Shown: positions 43,358 through 52,569 of the stretch, piece by piece | Layout: each line of letters opens with the position of its first letter | Position numbering within the stretch: position 1 is the first letter of the stretch | Assembly (NCBI GenBank): GCA_964457945.1 | Contig: CAYWFX010000001.1 | Coordinates: forward strand, 124,001 to 188,000 | Reading direction: 5' to 3' | DNA from: PHAA01 sp964457945 | Lineage (GTDB): Bacteria > Bacillota > Syntrophomonadia > Syntrophomonadales > Syntrophomonadaceae | Length of the DNA: 64,000 nucleotides | Notes under the pieces: model-generated | Seen by the model: the letters and a program-made list of their open reading frames with translations, nothing else | The model's database searches: none | Told to the model about the DNA's origin: nothing | Program-made: the position numbers and the translations under genes

Positions 43358-44005
43358 TTGAAAAAAATGATATTAGTAGTATTCATGACATTTTTCATTA
43401 GTCTGTTGAGTATCACCACATTGGCTGGCACGGCATCCGCAGATACATATGCAAATTACAATGCTCTGAAATCCCATAAAACCAATAATGTAGATTATAA
43501 GATTGTCACCCTCGACACTGCTTCATCCACAGCAGTCATCGCCATTCACGGTGGGACCATAGAGCGCGAAACTACAGAAATAGCCTCTGCGGTTGCAGCT
43601 CAGGGCGGGTATGATTTCTACAGCTTTGAAGGTCTTAAATCAAATAGTTCATCGCTGCACATTACTTCAACCAATTTTAATGAACCTACAGCACGTAGCC
43701 TGGTAGCTAAATCCACTAAAACTCTAGCAATCCATGGTTGCGTCGGAACAAGTCAGGTTACCTACCTGGGCGGTCTCGACACATCCCTTGGTAAAAAGAT
43801 TAAATCATCTCTGCAAGCAGCTGGTTTTAAAGTATTGTCTGCCCCATCCGGTTTAGGTGGAACAGCTCGGACTAATATATGCAACAGTAACAGTATTCAC
43901 AAAGGAGTCCAGTTGGAACTAACAACTTCCATGAGAAATCAATTGGCTAATAATAACCAAGCTTTTAATCTTTATGTGACGGCTCTGGCAAATGCCCTAA
44001 AATAA
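43358..44005 (+). CDS. Secreted poly-gamma-glutamate hydrolase family protein (DUF867/PghP type)
   Basis: 215 residues from a TTG (GGAAGGGAG nine bases upstream). Signal peptide about 1-29, ending near GTASA before DTYANYNALKSH. The core shows AIHGGTIERETTEIA, with the zinc-binding His-Gly-Gly and Glu, then LAIHGC and the C-terminal GVQLELT with the conserved Glu. It is related to the phage PghP and B. subtilis YjqB/YndL enzymes that cut poly-gamma-glutamate capsules. It may remodel or recycle a capsule or biofilm polymer, or be a phage-derived gene retained by the host. No phage genes are adjacent. Confidence 0.85.
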   Translation: MKKMILVVFMTFFISLLSITTLAGTASADTYANYNALKSHKTNNVDYKIVTLDTASSTAVIAIHGGTIERETTEIASAVAAQGGYDFYSFEGLKSNSSSLHITSTNFNEPTARSLVAKSTKTLAIHGCVGTSQVTYLGGLDTSLGKKIKSSLQAAGFKVLSAPSGLGGTARTNICNSNSIHKGVQLELTTSMRNQLANNNQAFNLYVTALANALK

Positions 44006-44541
44006 TTAGCAGGAATAATCATGCCTCTCAATCTCTGGAATGGTATAATCCATCCGCCAGAATTATGTAGAATAATAATTAAGAACAGCGCTCATTGGGA
44101 CGCTATGTTAATAACACAAAAAAGGCAAATCTATATTCGAATACTTATTATAAACGTGGGAACAGTTTGATAAGTACAGGATGGCTTCACCCATTCTTTA
44201 TTGTTGGTTTTGGGTTTCGTTACCTAATAATTCGACAAAGGAAGGGGTGAAGCTTTTTCTACTACAAATAGTTATATTAAAATGGCTCATAAGTTTTAAT
44301 ACCTCTTTAATGCCATTAAATGGAACCATATGCAGAAACAAATGCATATTATATATCGTTACATTGAAGATTTGCACATATTCATGAATATTTCGATTGC
44401 ATATCGTGTCATAATTACTACATAAACAAATGTTTATGTAGTAAACAAACCGTCCCCTCAAGACTCTTGTGGGAAAATAAGCCTGCCAAGGCATTAATTC
44501 ATATCCGATAATAATTTTGTAATAGACCCTTTAAAAATCAG
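44006..44541. other. Gene-free stretch between PGA hydrolase and asnS
   Basis: It contains an inverted pair GGCTTCACCC/GGGGTGAAGC around 44182-44254, too widely spaced for a simple terminator, and a clear 28-bp palindrome at 44416-44443. A minus-strand ORF of 98 codons (44198-44494) crosses these elements but has no ribosome site and unusual Cys/Tyr-rich composition, so I do not call it. Confidence 0.5.
44416..44443. promoter_or_regulatory. 28-bp palindrome, probable operator
   Basis: TACTACATAAACA and its exact complement TGTTTATGTAGTA are separated by AA. No T-run follows, and the centre is too tight for an RNA hairpin loop. A dimeric repressor site is more likely, though no gene starts close by. 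Confidence 0.55.
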
Positions 44542-45936
44542 CTAAAACTCACAGGATTTTACGGTTCTTGGAAAAGGTACAACATCTCTAATGTTGGTTA
44601 CCCCGGTAACGTACATTACGAGCCTTTCAAAACCCAGTCCAAATCCAGCATGCTTGACACCGCCATATTTTCTTAGTTCCAAATACCACCACAGCTCTTT
44701 TTTATCCATTCCTAGTTCTTCCATTCTTTGCTCTAATATGTCTAATCTCTCTTCTCTTTGACTTCCGCCTATTAGTTCTCCAACTCCTGGCACCAATAAA
44801 TCCATAGCTGCAACCGTTTTGCCATCACCATTCTGCCGCATGTAAAATGCTTTTATCCCTTTGGGATAGTCAGTTACAAAAACTGGTTTGGCAAATACTT
44901 TTTCGGTTAGATATCTTTCATGCTCAGTTTGCAGGTCATTGCCCCATGCCACTGGATAATCAAACTGCTGTTCAGATTCAATAAGAATTTCTACCGCTTT
45001 TGTATAGCTTAAATGCATAAACTCTGACTCTACTACGTTTTTCAGTCTTTCCCTCAGACCTTTATCCACGAATCCATTGAAGAATTCCATTTCTTCTTGG
45101 GCATTTTCCAGGATATATGCAATAACGTATTTCACCATGTCTTCTGCCAGTTTCATATCATCCTGTAAATCGGCAAATGCGATTTCAGGTTCAATCATCC
45201 AGAACTCTGCTGCATGCCGGGCTGTATTCGAATTTTCAGCTCTGAATGTTGGTCCAAACGTATAAACGTCTCTAAATGCCAGCGCAAAAGCTTCCGCTTC
45301 TAATTGACCACTCACCGTCAGGTTGGTTCTTCTTCCAAAAAAGTCCTCTGCAAAATTCACATCGCCTGTCTCGATAACGGGCGGTCTCTGAGGATCAAAC
45401 GTGGTTACCCTGAACATTTCCCCTGCACCTTCGGCGTCACTGGCTGTTATTATGGGTGTGTGCACATATACAAAACCTTTTTCTTGAAAGAACTGATGAA
45501 TAGCCCAGGCAAGCAGCGAACGAACCCTAAAAATTGCTGCAAATAAGTTGGTTCGAGGACGTAAATGGCCTACCTCTCTCAGAAACTCTCTAGTGTGCCG
45601 CTTAGGTTGAATGGGATAATCTTCGGGAGAATCGCCTTCCATTATGACTTCCGCACTTTTTATTTCAAAGGGCTGTTTACCCTGCGGTGTTTCAATGACT
45701 TTCCCTCTGATTCTTATTGCAGAACCCACTCTGAATCTGGCTACTTCCTCAAAATTTTGCAGTGACTCCTTTTCATATACGATTTGTATCGTGTTAAAAT
45801 GCGTACCATCATTTAATGCTATAAAACCAAAGGATTTTTGGTCGCGGTTGGTTCTAATCCATCCGCTAAGTTCTACATCATTATTAGCATATCGCTTAGT
45901 GTCCCTTACTAGCTGCCTAACCACTACCTTTTCCAA
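44542..45936 (-). CDS. asnS: Asparaginyl-tRNA synthetase
   Basis: 464 residues; charges tRNA-Asn with asparagine in the cytosol. An N-terminal OB-fold anticodon-binding domain (residues 1-105, GWIRTNRDQKSFGFIALNDG) is followed by a class II catalytic core with FRAENSNTARH (motif 2) and GFGLGFERLVMY (motif 3). The length and the DPQRPP/FFGRRTNLTVSGQLEAE insert fit AsnRS rather than AspRS. The likely start is TTG with GGGG eight bases upstream. It lies 85 bases after the three-domain ATPase on the same strand. Its presence means this organism makes Asn-tRNA directly. Confidence 0.94.
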   Translation of the reverse strand: MEKVVVRQLVRDTKRYANNDVELSGWIRTNRDQKSFGFIALNDGTHFNTIQIVYEKESLQNFEEVARFRVGSAIRIRGKVIETPQGKQPFEIKSAEVIMEGDSPEDYPIQPKRHTREFLREVGHLRPRTNLFAAIFRVRSLLAWAIHQFFQEKGFVYVHTPIITASDAEGAGEMFRVTTFDPQRPPVIETGDVNFAEDFFGRRTNLTVSGQLEAEAFALAFRDVYTFGPTFRAENSNTARHAAEFWMIEPEIAFADLQDDMKLAEDMVKYVIAYILENAQEEMEFFNGFVDKGLRERLKNVVESEFMHLSYTKAVEILIESEQQFDYPVAWGNDLQTEHERYLTEKVFAKPVFVTDYPKGIKAFYMRQNGDGKTVAAMDLLVPGVGELIGGSQREERLDILEQRMEELGMDKKELWWYLELRKYGGVKHAGFGLGFERLVMYVTGVTNIRDVVPFPRTVKSCEF

Positions 45937-46021
45937 ACTTGTTTCCCCTTTCTATTACCGACTTATAACCTAGTTTAATTATGCCCATATCCGAGCAAAA
46001 AAGTTCTCTCCCACTATCCTA

Positions 46022-48823
46022 TCAGGCTAATTCAGTACGTTCTCCCGGAGACTGGCAGTGAAAATTCTTATACCTTATTTCTCCACATATCTCTTCAATG
46101 TTAATTTTCAATGAATCTGCTTTATAGTTATTTGCGACTATATGGCAAATTGGCTTATTGATTTTTACAGCCCTATCTACAATTTGGGCTGTAACCGAGC
46201 TATCCTGATGATCATTACCATCCCAGATCACGATTAAGATGTCACTGTGCTCGGCTATAAAATAACCAGCTTTGAGATAAGCTGACTTTCGCGTTGGTGA
46301 GGGAGGCATTTCAATTATTTCTTGAGCTCTATATGACAACCAGAATTTTAATTCTTGTCGCAGTTCAGCTCCTAGACTGTCAATGCTATAGTCATCAGAT
46401 GGACCAAATTCATTTATATATTCGTTTTGAGGAACCGGCAATACCGCAATCAACCGTGAAGCTTCCCTTTTTAATAGTTGACGAGCAACCAGACGATCGG
46501 CCCCTGCTGCCAGCGGTGAAAAAACCGTAAGATAATGTTTCGGGAACTGTTGTTCAATAAATTTAATTACTTCATCTACTGCTTGCTCTAATGTGTCTAT
46601 TTGTTTGGGATCTAGATTGGTATGCCCTGCAATTCCAATTCTAAGCATTTCCCGATCTCCCATATATGTTAAAGCATTAAATTCTTTCACATTTACGTGC
46701 ATCTCAATAATATTATCTGGGGGTAGACTTGATAATTCAAATTTGCGTTTATCAGCTAGACTACTCATTTTAATCAGGTTCTCCATAGAACGTGCGCCAT
46801 GATAATACTTTGTCACTCGCAAAAATGCGTCCAGTACACCCGCTTCCACTTCAAATTGATCATTCGTCCTAATTTGTGGCACATTGGTTTCAAGGTATTG
46901 TCTAAGAATAAAGGCCCTGCGGATCATGTAGAGTCTATCTTCAACTGTATTGGGATTGCCGTTAATTCCTCTAATGTTTATATAAGCACGCAGTCTACTT
47001 ATAAAATCGGGCTTTTTAGCCGTTCGATCCTCAAGATTGTTGCCAGTTTGAAACTCTTCAAAAGAATGTCTGGTCGCACCAGCAAAGACATAAATACCAC
47101 CTCCAAGCGGATGAGATGTTCCCTTATCAGTAAATTCACCATCCTGCATTGGAGCCAGAAAATAGCGTAACCATCCTAATGGGCGACTTTCACAGGGGTT
47201 ATCAAATTCATCCCAAAACACCAAGGGCATTCTACCTTGAAGATTCAGGTCGCGAATCTGATGAAAAGCGGTTTGCAATTCATCAGCCGATTCGAATTGA
47301 GATAGGTTAAAGGTCAGTTGGGCATCTTCGCCAATACCAAGTCCTTTGGCAATTTCCTTGACCACAAATGATTTCCCCGATCCAGGAGGACCAAATACCG
47401 CAACACAGAGAGGGGTCTCGGGATTCTTAAGCTGCAGGTAGTCCTTCATGGCATTGTTTACGCTGCGAACCCCTTCAATTTCCTGTCGATCCGCACTGGA
47501 CCAGGCACCAATCATTTCAACCGGAACATCTGGCAAGGCTGTCAGTGGTCCTTCAGTGACTGTATTACGAGCACATTCGTTTACTGCTCTCTGCGGATTC
47601 TGCAAACCAAAATCGTTTATCTGATTTTTCAACAAATTTTCTTCTAGAATTGTCCAATGATCCCGATCCTTTCTATTGATCAACGTATCATTTTCCGAAC
47701 TAAAGCATCCCAGGTCAGCAATTTGTTTGTATATAATATTTTCCGTATTATTTTCTATTGAGCTAAACTCCCGATACGATTTCGCTATAGCTTTATTAGG
47801 AAACTGAAGATGTTTATAATCATCTTGCTCTACCACTTCATACCCTTCTATGTGAAGTTTACGAGCCAATTTTACCCCTATACAGGTAGCTTCGATCCAA
47901 TTAATTAGTTCTGGTTGTTCAGCCCAAGCAGTCGCAAGAGCCCCTAATAAACAAGCATGGTAGCCCATCATTTGGCCCGGGAATAAACTGGCAAAGTCAC
48001 CTTCCTGACCACTGCGGTCAAATATTATGGTGCTGTTGTCCTTTCCAACGATTACAGCGCCACTGGCCCCAAGGGTAACAATTACTTGTTTAAACATAAT
48101 AGATTTTCCGAAGTGATCTAGAAATGGACAATTAGCACTTAAAACCGCCGCAACAACTTCCTCCATCATCCTCTCCCATGATAATGATATACCAATCTTT
48201 ACCGGGCAGGAGCGCAAGTCGCTTAAAGTAGTTACTATTGTAGTTCTATTAGCTAAGCCTAATTCTATGATCCTATTAAGAAGAGGATTATCCTTGCCAT
48301 CATTATATTGACCTAGTTTAAGTATAATATCGTGCGGTATGTTTTCTCTGGAAACACTACCTGATAACACCTCTGGCCAGCCCTCTTTACAAGTCCGAAA
48401 ACCGAGTCCACTGTCCTGAATCACCAGTAAATCAGGGTATCCGTTAAGTTTAGCAGCCGGGTAGTCCCAGTAACCCGGCTCAAACTCGTGCCATTTTTCT
48501 AAACGGAATGAATTGTGATTCAATCCAGGGTTGGGGTATTCCCTCCATACGGTCCAGGAAGTCGTTATCCGCTTATCTTTAGGTCGATTTAGCAATTCCT
48601 CATCGAGAATTGCTCCTTCAACCTGCGCTGTTTCTACAGAGATCATTTCATTTAATAGCTGTAGAACCATAGCCGATCCTCCCGGCTTTGAACTCAATCT
48701 AACCTTGGAATCTTCCTTTTGCTTTTTCCAGTAATATACTCCGCCCCTTACTATGATATCTTCGTTATGAATCCTAAACCAATCCACAGTTGGATCACCA
48801 CATATCTGAATGAGGCTTTTCAT
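46022..48823 (-). CDS. PfkB-like/AAA+ ATPase/SLOG-like three-domain protein
   Basis: About 933 residues from the second of two adjacent ATG codons (GAGGTG seven bases upstream). Residues 1-330 resemble a PfkB/ribokinase fold (QVIVTLGASGAVIVGKDNST, then FPGQMMGYHACLLGAL), but the catalytic GAGD is replaced by PGQMMG, so kinase activity is doubtful. Residues 455-700 are an AAA+ ATPase: Walker A FGPPGSGKS (478-485), Walker B MPLVFWDEFDNP and a sensor-like FAGATRHSF. Residues 727-899 resemble a SLOG/Rossmann nucleotide-sensing domain (LRIGIAGHTNLDP, SPLAAGADRLVA, DILIVIWDGND). SLOG domains occur in nucleotide-activated defence systems. No effector gene adjoins it. I know no described protein with this exact order; role inferred only. 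Confidence 0.75.
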   Translation of the reverse strand: MKSLIQICGDPTVDWFRIHNEDIIVRGGVYYWKKQKEDSKVRLSSKPGGSAMVLQLLNEMISVETAQVEGAILDEELLNRPKDKRITTSWTVWREYPNPGLNHNSFRLEKWHEFEPGYWDYPAAKLNGYPDLLVIQDSGLGFRTCKEGWPEVLSGSVSRENIPHDIILKLGQYNDGKDNPLLNRIIELGLANRTTIVTTLSDLRSCPVKIGISLSWERMMEEVVAAVLSANCPFLDHFGKSIMFKQVIVTLGASGAVIVGKDNSTIIFDRSGQEGDFASLFPGQMMGYHACLLGALATAWAEQPELINWIEATCIGVKLARKLHIEGYEVVEQDDYKHLQFPNKAIAKSYREFSSIENNTENIIYKQIADLGCFSSENDTLINRKDRDHWTILEENLLKNQINDFGLQNPQRAVNECARNTVTEGPLTALPDVPVEMIGAWSSADRQEIEGVRSVNNAMKDYLQLKNPETPLCVAVFGPPGSGKSFVVKEIAKGLGIGEDAQLTFNLSQFESADELQTAFHQIRDLNLQGRMPLVFWDEFDNPCESRPLGWLRYFLAPMQDGEFTDKGTSHPLGGGIYVFAGATRHSFEEFQTGNNLEDRTAKKPDFISRLRAYINIRGINGNPNTVEDRLYMIRRAFILRQYLETNVPQIRTNDQFEVEAGVLDAFLRVTKYYHGARSMENLIKMSSLADKRKFELSSLPPDNIIEMHVNVKEFNALTYMGDREMLRIGIAGHTNLDPKQIDTLEQAVDEVIKFIEQQFPKHYLTVFSPLAAGADRLVARQLLKREASRLIAVLPVPQNEYINEFGPSDDYSIDSLGAELRQELKFWLSYRAQEIIEMPPSPTRKSAYLKAGYFIAEHSDILIVIWDGNDHQDSSVTAQIVDRAVKINKPICHIVANNYKADSLKINIEEICGEIRYKNFHCQSPGERTELA

Positions 48824-49040
48824 CATTTCGCACCTCTTTATAAATAATTTATTTAAAAACGAAACCCCTGTTGATTTGGAACTAACTTTGTTCCCCAACA
48901 AGGGTCTACCAGTGAGCAGATTAATAAATCATGTTTATATTCTAAACTAGAATTGTCATTAATGATACTATCATGGAGGAAAATATTAGGGGAATAGTTC
49001 GATCGGTATATCAAAAGAACTATCCCCCTGATTGTTAATA

Positions 49041-49157
49041 TCATTCCTTCTTTTTCCCACACCTTTTACAATACCAATAACTTACTATATGGGTGTTGCT
49101 TTCATAGGACGGTATCAAGGTATGTCCTGAGAAATAACATCGCAATTTCTTAAACAT
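49041..49157 (-). CDS. Small zinc-finger-like protein, 38 residues
   Basis: The ATG has TGGAGGT five bases upstream. The product begins MFKKLRCYFSGHTLIP and ends YWYCKRCGKKKE. The pattern Cys-x3-His near the start and Cys-x2-Cys near the end suits a single zinc site, and small proteins of this plan (HxLIP...YCxRCGK) are common in bacteria and phages. Function unknown. It is preceded by a 28-34-codon ORF that ends 15 bases upstream, so a mini-operon is possible. Confidence 0.6.
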   Translation of the reverse strand: MFKKLRCYFSGHTLIPSYESNTHIVSYWYCKRCGKKKE

Positions 49158-49171
49158 AGCTTACCTCCATT

Positions 49172-49258
49172 CTATTGTGGACCTGTAATACCTGGCCAGG
49201 GTAAAACCAGGAACCATACTAACAGTAAAATACTAGCCATTACCATAATATGGTCCAT
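49172..49258 (-). CDS. Possible tiny membrane protein, 28 residues
   Basis: A short ORF encoding one hydrophobic helix (MASILLLVWFLVLPWPG) ends just before the ribosome site of the 38-residue zinc-finger-like gene. An in-frame ATG six codons earlier is possible. No convincing ribosome site is seen for either start, so the case rests on the helix and on the neighbouring mini-gene. The remaining gap to 49419 contains only the leader of the permease gene. Confidence 0.3.
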   Translation of the reverse strand: MDHIMVMASILLLVWFLVLPWPGITGPQ

Positions 49259-49419
49259 GGATTCTATTGGTTCCATGCTTGCGATATTTTTACATCTGAT
49301 TAAAGCTAAAGGATATGTTTATAAGCAAAGAAGGCGTTTGCGAACAGAATCAGGTAAAATAATTTAGCTGCTTGGTGGCATACTATGAAGGCTAAGATTG
49401 TATGCAGGAGGAAAACACC

Positions 49420-50868
49420 ATGCAGAAAAACGGCCTTTCTGTTTTTCAAATCACTATGCTTGCCCTGGGTACTGTCGTGGGCGGTTCTTTTTTCCTGGGC
49501 TCAGCTATCGCTATTCAGGCTGCAGGACCATCAATTATTCTCGCTTTTATAATTGGTGGTATAATGGTCTATTTTATTCTCAGCGCCTTATCAGAAATGA
49601 CGGTAGCCAATCCCCACCCCGGTTCTTTTCGAACTTATGCCGCTGAAGCTTATGGACCCTTCCTTGGCTTTTTGGTAGGTTGGGTATATTGGACCGGTTT
49701 AGTATTAGCCATGTCCAGTGAAGCTACAGCTGCTTCACTTTTTATTGAATCTTGGTTTCCCTATCTATCCTTGCCACTTTTATCAATTGGTATAGTCATT
49801 GCTATAACACTCTTGAATTTACTGGGAGCCAGTTTGTTATCGAAATTAGAGAGCACTCTGGCAGCCGTTAAACTGTTCGCTATTATTAGTTTTATTGTAC
49901 TTGCCGTCGTTCTGGTTTTCGGTCTGTTGCCGAACAGAGCTCCTATTGGCCTAGGCTCACTTCAAAATGCGGTCCTTTTTCCTAATGGCATAGGAGGGCT
50001 GGCAGGCAGCATGCTGATTGTATTATTCAGCTATGCCGGCTTTGAAATAATCGGCCTGGCCTCTTCCGAGGCCCGAGACCCCCAGAAGACTATTCCCCGT
50101 GCCATTAAAGCAACGGTTATATCTCTGGTAATACTGTATATTGCAACCATCGTTTTGCTGTTACCCCTAATATCTACCGGAAGTTTGTCGTCTAAAATAA
50201 GCCCAATGGTGGCGGCATTGAATTTTCGGGGATTGGGGGTAGCTGCAGGAGTAGTTAATCTGGTACTGGTGACTGCTATCTTATCCACGATGCTGGCAGC
50301 TACTTTTGGCCTGGGAAGAATGCTTCGCTCTCTCGCTGATAGTGGAGACGCTCCAGGTTTTCTTATTGACCGTGGAGATGTTCCTCTGAGAGGCATTTTG
50401 TTTTCTGGTTTAGCCATGCTGCTAGGTGTAAGCATGTCGTACGTGCTGCCCGACCGTATTTACATTTTCCTGATTAGTTCTGGAGGTTTTTCGCTGCTTT
50501 TTGCATATCTGGTTATAATGTTAACCCATCTCAGATTTCGGAACCGATGTGGTTGTCCGCCACAGGGACAATGTCAGTTAGGCGGTTTCCCTTATACCAC
50601 TTGGGTTGGTATTATAAGCCTAATAATCGTGATAATAGCCATGCCTTTAATTCCCGGCCAGGGTTCGGGTCTATTTGCTGGCCTAGTGCTGCTGGGTATT
50701 TATTCCCTGGCTTATTATATATTCCGTTTGGCACCCCTCCGTACGGCGCCTGCAGCCAAACCTATTCAAAATGAAATGAATCAACAGGATTCAGATTTAA
50801 TTACTAATAATTCCAAATTTAATTATATTAAAAACTACCTCAAGAATAAACTTCCCGGTAGATATTAA
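49420..50868 (+). CDS. APC-superfamily amino-acid permease
   Basis: 482 residues with twelve predicted helices, of the AAT/GABA-permease type. Helix 1 shows MLALGTVVGGSFFLGSAIAIQ (the unwound Gly-rich substrate site), and PHPGSFRTYAAEAYGPFLGF and SSEARDPQKTIPRAIKAT are the family's conserved cytosolic segments. It imports an amino acid or amine with protons; the specific substrate is unknown. Start ATG at 49420 has AGGAGG eight bases upstream. The C-terminal tail after the last helix is Asn-rich. It converges on the DUF364 gene with only five bases between stops. Confidence 0.88.
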   Translation: MQKNGLSVFQITMLALGTVVGGSFFLGSAIAIQAAGPSIILAFIIGGIMVYFILSALSEMTVANPHPGSFRTYAAEAYGPFLGFLVGWVYWTGLVLAMSSEATAASLFIESWFPYLSLPLLSIGIVIAITLLNLLGASLLSKLESTLAAVKLFAIISFIVLAVVLVFGLLPNRAPIGLGSLQNAVLFPNGIGGLAGSMLIVLFSYAGFEIIGLASSEARDPQKTIPRAIKATVISLVILYIATIVLLLPLISTGSLSSKISPMVAALNFRGLGVAAGVVNLVLVTAILSTMLAATFGLGRMLRSLADSGDAPGFLIDRGDVPLRGILFSGLAMLLGVSMSYVLPDRIYIFLISSGGFSLLFAYLVIMLTHLRFRNRCGCPPQGQCQLGGFPYTTWVGIISLIIVIIAMPLIPGQGSGLFAGLVLLGIYSLAYYIFRLAPLRTAPAAKPIQNEMNQQDSDLITNNSKFNYIKNYLKNKLPGRY

Positions 50869-50873
50869 TTATT

Positions 50874-51737
50874 TTAATATCGCCGACAAATCTGGACATC
50901 TTCTGTAGCCTGAGGAAAAAATCTTTCTACTGCCCCTGCACAGTTAGTCAAAAGATCTACCATCAACAACGAATCGGTTACCCTTCCGGTGGAAACGATG
51001 CTTACTCCTCTTTTGAACATTGGTCCTGGATATAATCCGGCGGTATGACCGTAGACGATCACCCTGCGTCCCTGGCATTGAGCTAGTATTTCCTCCATGG
51101 TGTTGGAAACCAATGTGCAACCAGTAATAAAAATAGTGTCCGAATCACGGAAATAAGAACTGGCTGTTCCCGCAGATATAACCTGAGCGCACTGGGGTCC
51201 ATAGGTCACCTCTTGTTCAGAAAAGATCGTGGACTTAAATATGTCAGGCTCTAGTTCAGAAACATAGGTTTTTCCGGCTATTTTAGCCACATTCCGGACC
51301 ATTCCGCCAAAACCTACGATAGTTACCGTTTCTCCCTCATTAACCTGTTGGCTGGCATGCTTCTCTGCACCAACAGTCAACAGATATCCTTCTGAATTAA
51401 GATACTCTTGGTTTAGAAGGGGCCTAGAAAGTGCATTCAAAAGTGCTACTAATAAGGAACGCAATACCAGGGTGGAATTATGTTCAGGCGGCAATTGCGC
51501 TATTCTTTCCTCAAACTCCCGGGCCACATCTAGCCCCTGCTGGCCAGGTTTATCAGCCAGGAATTTTTCAATCACCCTATCATTAAATAGTCCTCCCGAT
51601 CTGATATTCATAGCGATACCCATAGCCCCATTATTCAGCAGCATACCTGAAAAACCAGAATTTATTACGATCTTCTCCAGTTTGGGCCTGTCTTTTAAAT
51701 TTCCATGCAAATGATCTATAACTTCCTGCAAAATCAT
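50874..51737 (-). CDS. DUF364/DUF4213 heavy-metal-chelation-type protein
   Basis: 287 residues. An N-terminal enolase-like DUF4213 domain (IVINSGFSGMLLNNGAMGIAMN) precedes a Rossmann-like DUF364 domain (VTIVGFGGMVRNVAKI, then TIFITGCTLVSNTMEEIL and VIVYGHTAGLYPGPMF). Such proteins are frequently encoded with Fec-type metal importers and are thought to bind or process metals or metal cofactors; no reaction is established. It is the last gene of the importer operon, 37 bases after the ATPase gene. With the Moco-like leader, molybdenum or tungsten handling is the likely theme. Confidence 0.8.
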   Translation of the reverse strand: MILQEVIDHLHGNLKDRPKLEKIVINSGFSGMLLNNGAMGIAMNIRSGGLFNDRVIEKFLADKPGQQGLDVAREFEERIAQLPPEHNSTLVLRSLLVALLNALSRPLLNQEYLNSEGYLLTVGAEKHASQQVNEGETVTIVGFGGMVRNVAKIAGKTYVSELEPDIFKSTIFSEQEVTYGPQCAQVISAGTASSYFRDSDTIFITGCTLVSNTMEEILAQCQGRRVIVYGHTAGLYPGPMFKRGVSIVSTGRVTDSLLMVDLLTNCAGAVERFFPQATEDVQICRRY

Positions 51738-51774
51738 GATTTACCGCATCCTCTCTAAGTATAAATAAAACAAT

Positions 51775-52569
51775 TCAAACTAATTCCTCAACGGGGGCGC
51801 AGAAGGTCACCAATTTGTTGCTGCTTTTATCGTGAGCAGAATACAGACAGATATCAATACCATAAGCCTGACTGAGATTACTCTCCAGAAGCACTTCTCT
51901 CGGACTTCCGATAACCAGAATTTTCCCTTCATGCATTAAAGCTACCCGGTTGGGATAAGTAAAGGCATGGTTAGGGTAATGAGTGGTCATAATCACTGAT
52001 CGTCCTTCCTGAACCAGGTCTCTGATTAGTCTTAGAATTATAGTCTGATTTTTAAAATCCAGGTGCGAGGTGGGCTCATCCAGCAGCAGTATGTTTGGTT
52101 GCTGTGCTAACACCCTGGCTATTAAGACCAGTTGCCTTTCTCCACCGCTTAATTCAGTATAACGCTGATCTTTTAAACGCAAAATTCCCACTCGTTCCAT
52201 TGCTTCTTCAGCTATAGCCATATCCTGTACCGAAGGAGAAGCAAAGAAGTTCAAACTTGGTGCTCTTCCCACTAAAACCATTTGTTGAACGCTAAATGGA
52301 AAGGCCGTTTCCTGGTCCTGAGGAACATATCCGATAGCTAAAGCGGTCTCCCGTCGGTTCATAGAAGCTAAATATTTCCCATTAATGAGAACTTCACCGG
52401 AAGAAAGAGGCATCATTCCTGCCAGACATTTTAACAAAGTAGTTTTACCACAACCGTTTTGTCCAAGGAGGCACAAGAATTGGTTGCCATCCAGATCCAG
52501 ATTGATATTCTTAAACACTGGGTTGTTTTTCCTATAACCGAAAAATCCTGCTCTGATTTCTAGTTTCAT
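51775..52569 (-). CDS. Fec-type ABC importer, ATPase subunit
   Basis: 264 residues: Walker A LLGQNGCGKTTLL, signature LSGGERQLVLIAR, Walker B NILLLDEPTSHLD and the H-loop TTHYPNHAF. The plan matches FecE, BtuD and MolC. Its ATG overlaps the permease stop as ATGA, so translation is coupled. Energises uptake by the FecCD-like permease. The substrate cannot be read from the ATPase. Confidence 0.92.
   Translation of the reverse strand: MKLEIRAGFFGYRKNNPVFKNINLDLDGNQFLCLLGQNGCGKTTLLKCLAGMMPLSSGEVLINGKYLASMNRRETALAIGYVPQDQETAFPFSVQQMVLVGRAPSLNFFASPSVQDMAIAEEAMERVGILRLKDQRYTELSGGERQLVLIARVLAQQPNILLLDEPTSHLDFKNQTIILRLIRDLVQEGRSVIMTTHYPNHAFTYPNRVALMHEGKILVIGSPREVLLESNLSQAYGIDICLYSAHDKSSNKLVTFCAPVEELV

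Noticed and set aside
44198..44494. 98-codon minus-strand ORF between the PGA hydrolase and asnS
   Set aside because: No ribosome site, odd residue composition, and it runs across a palindrome likely to be regulatory.
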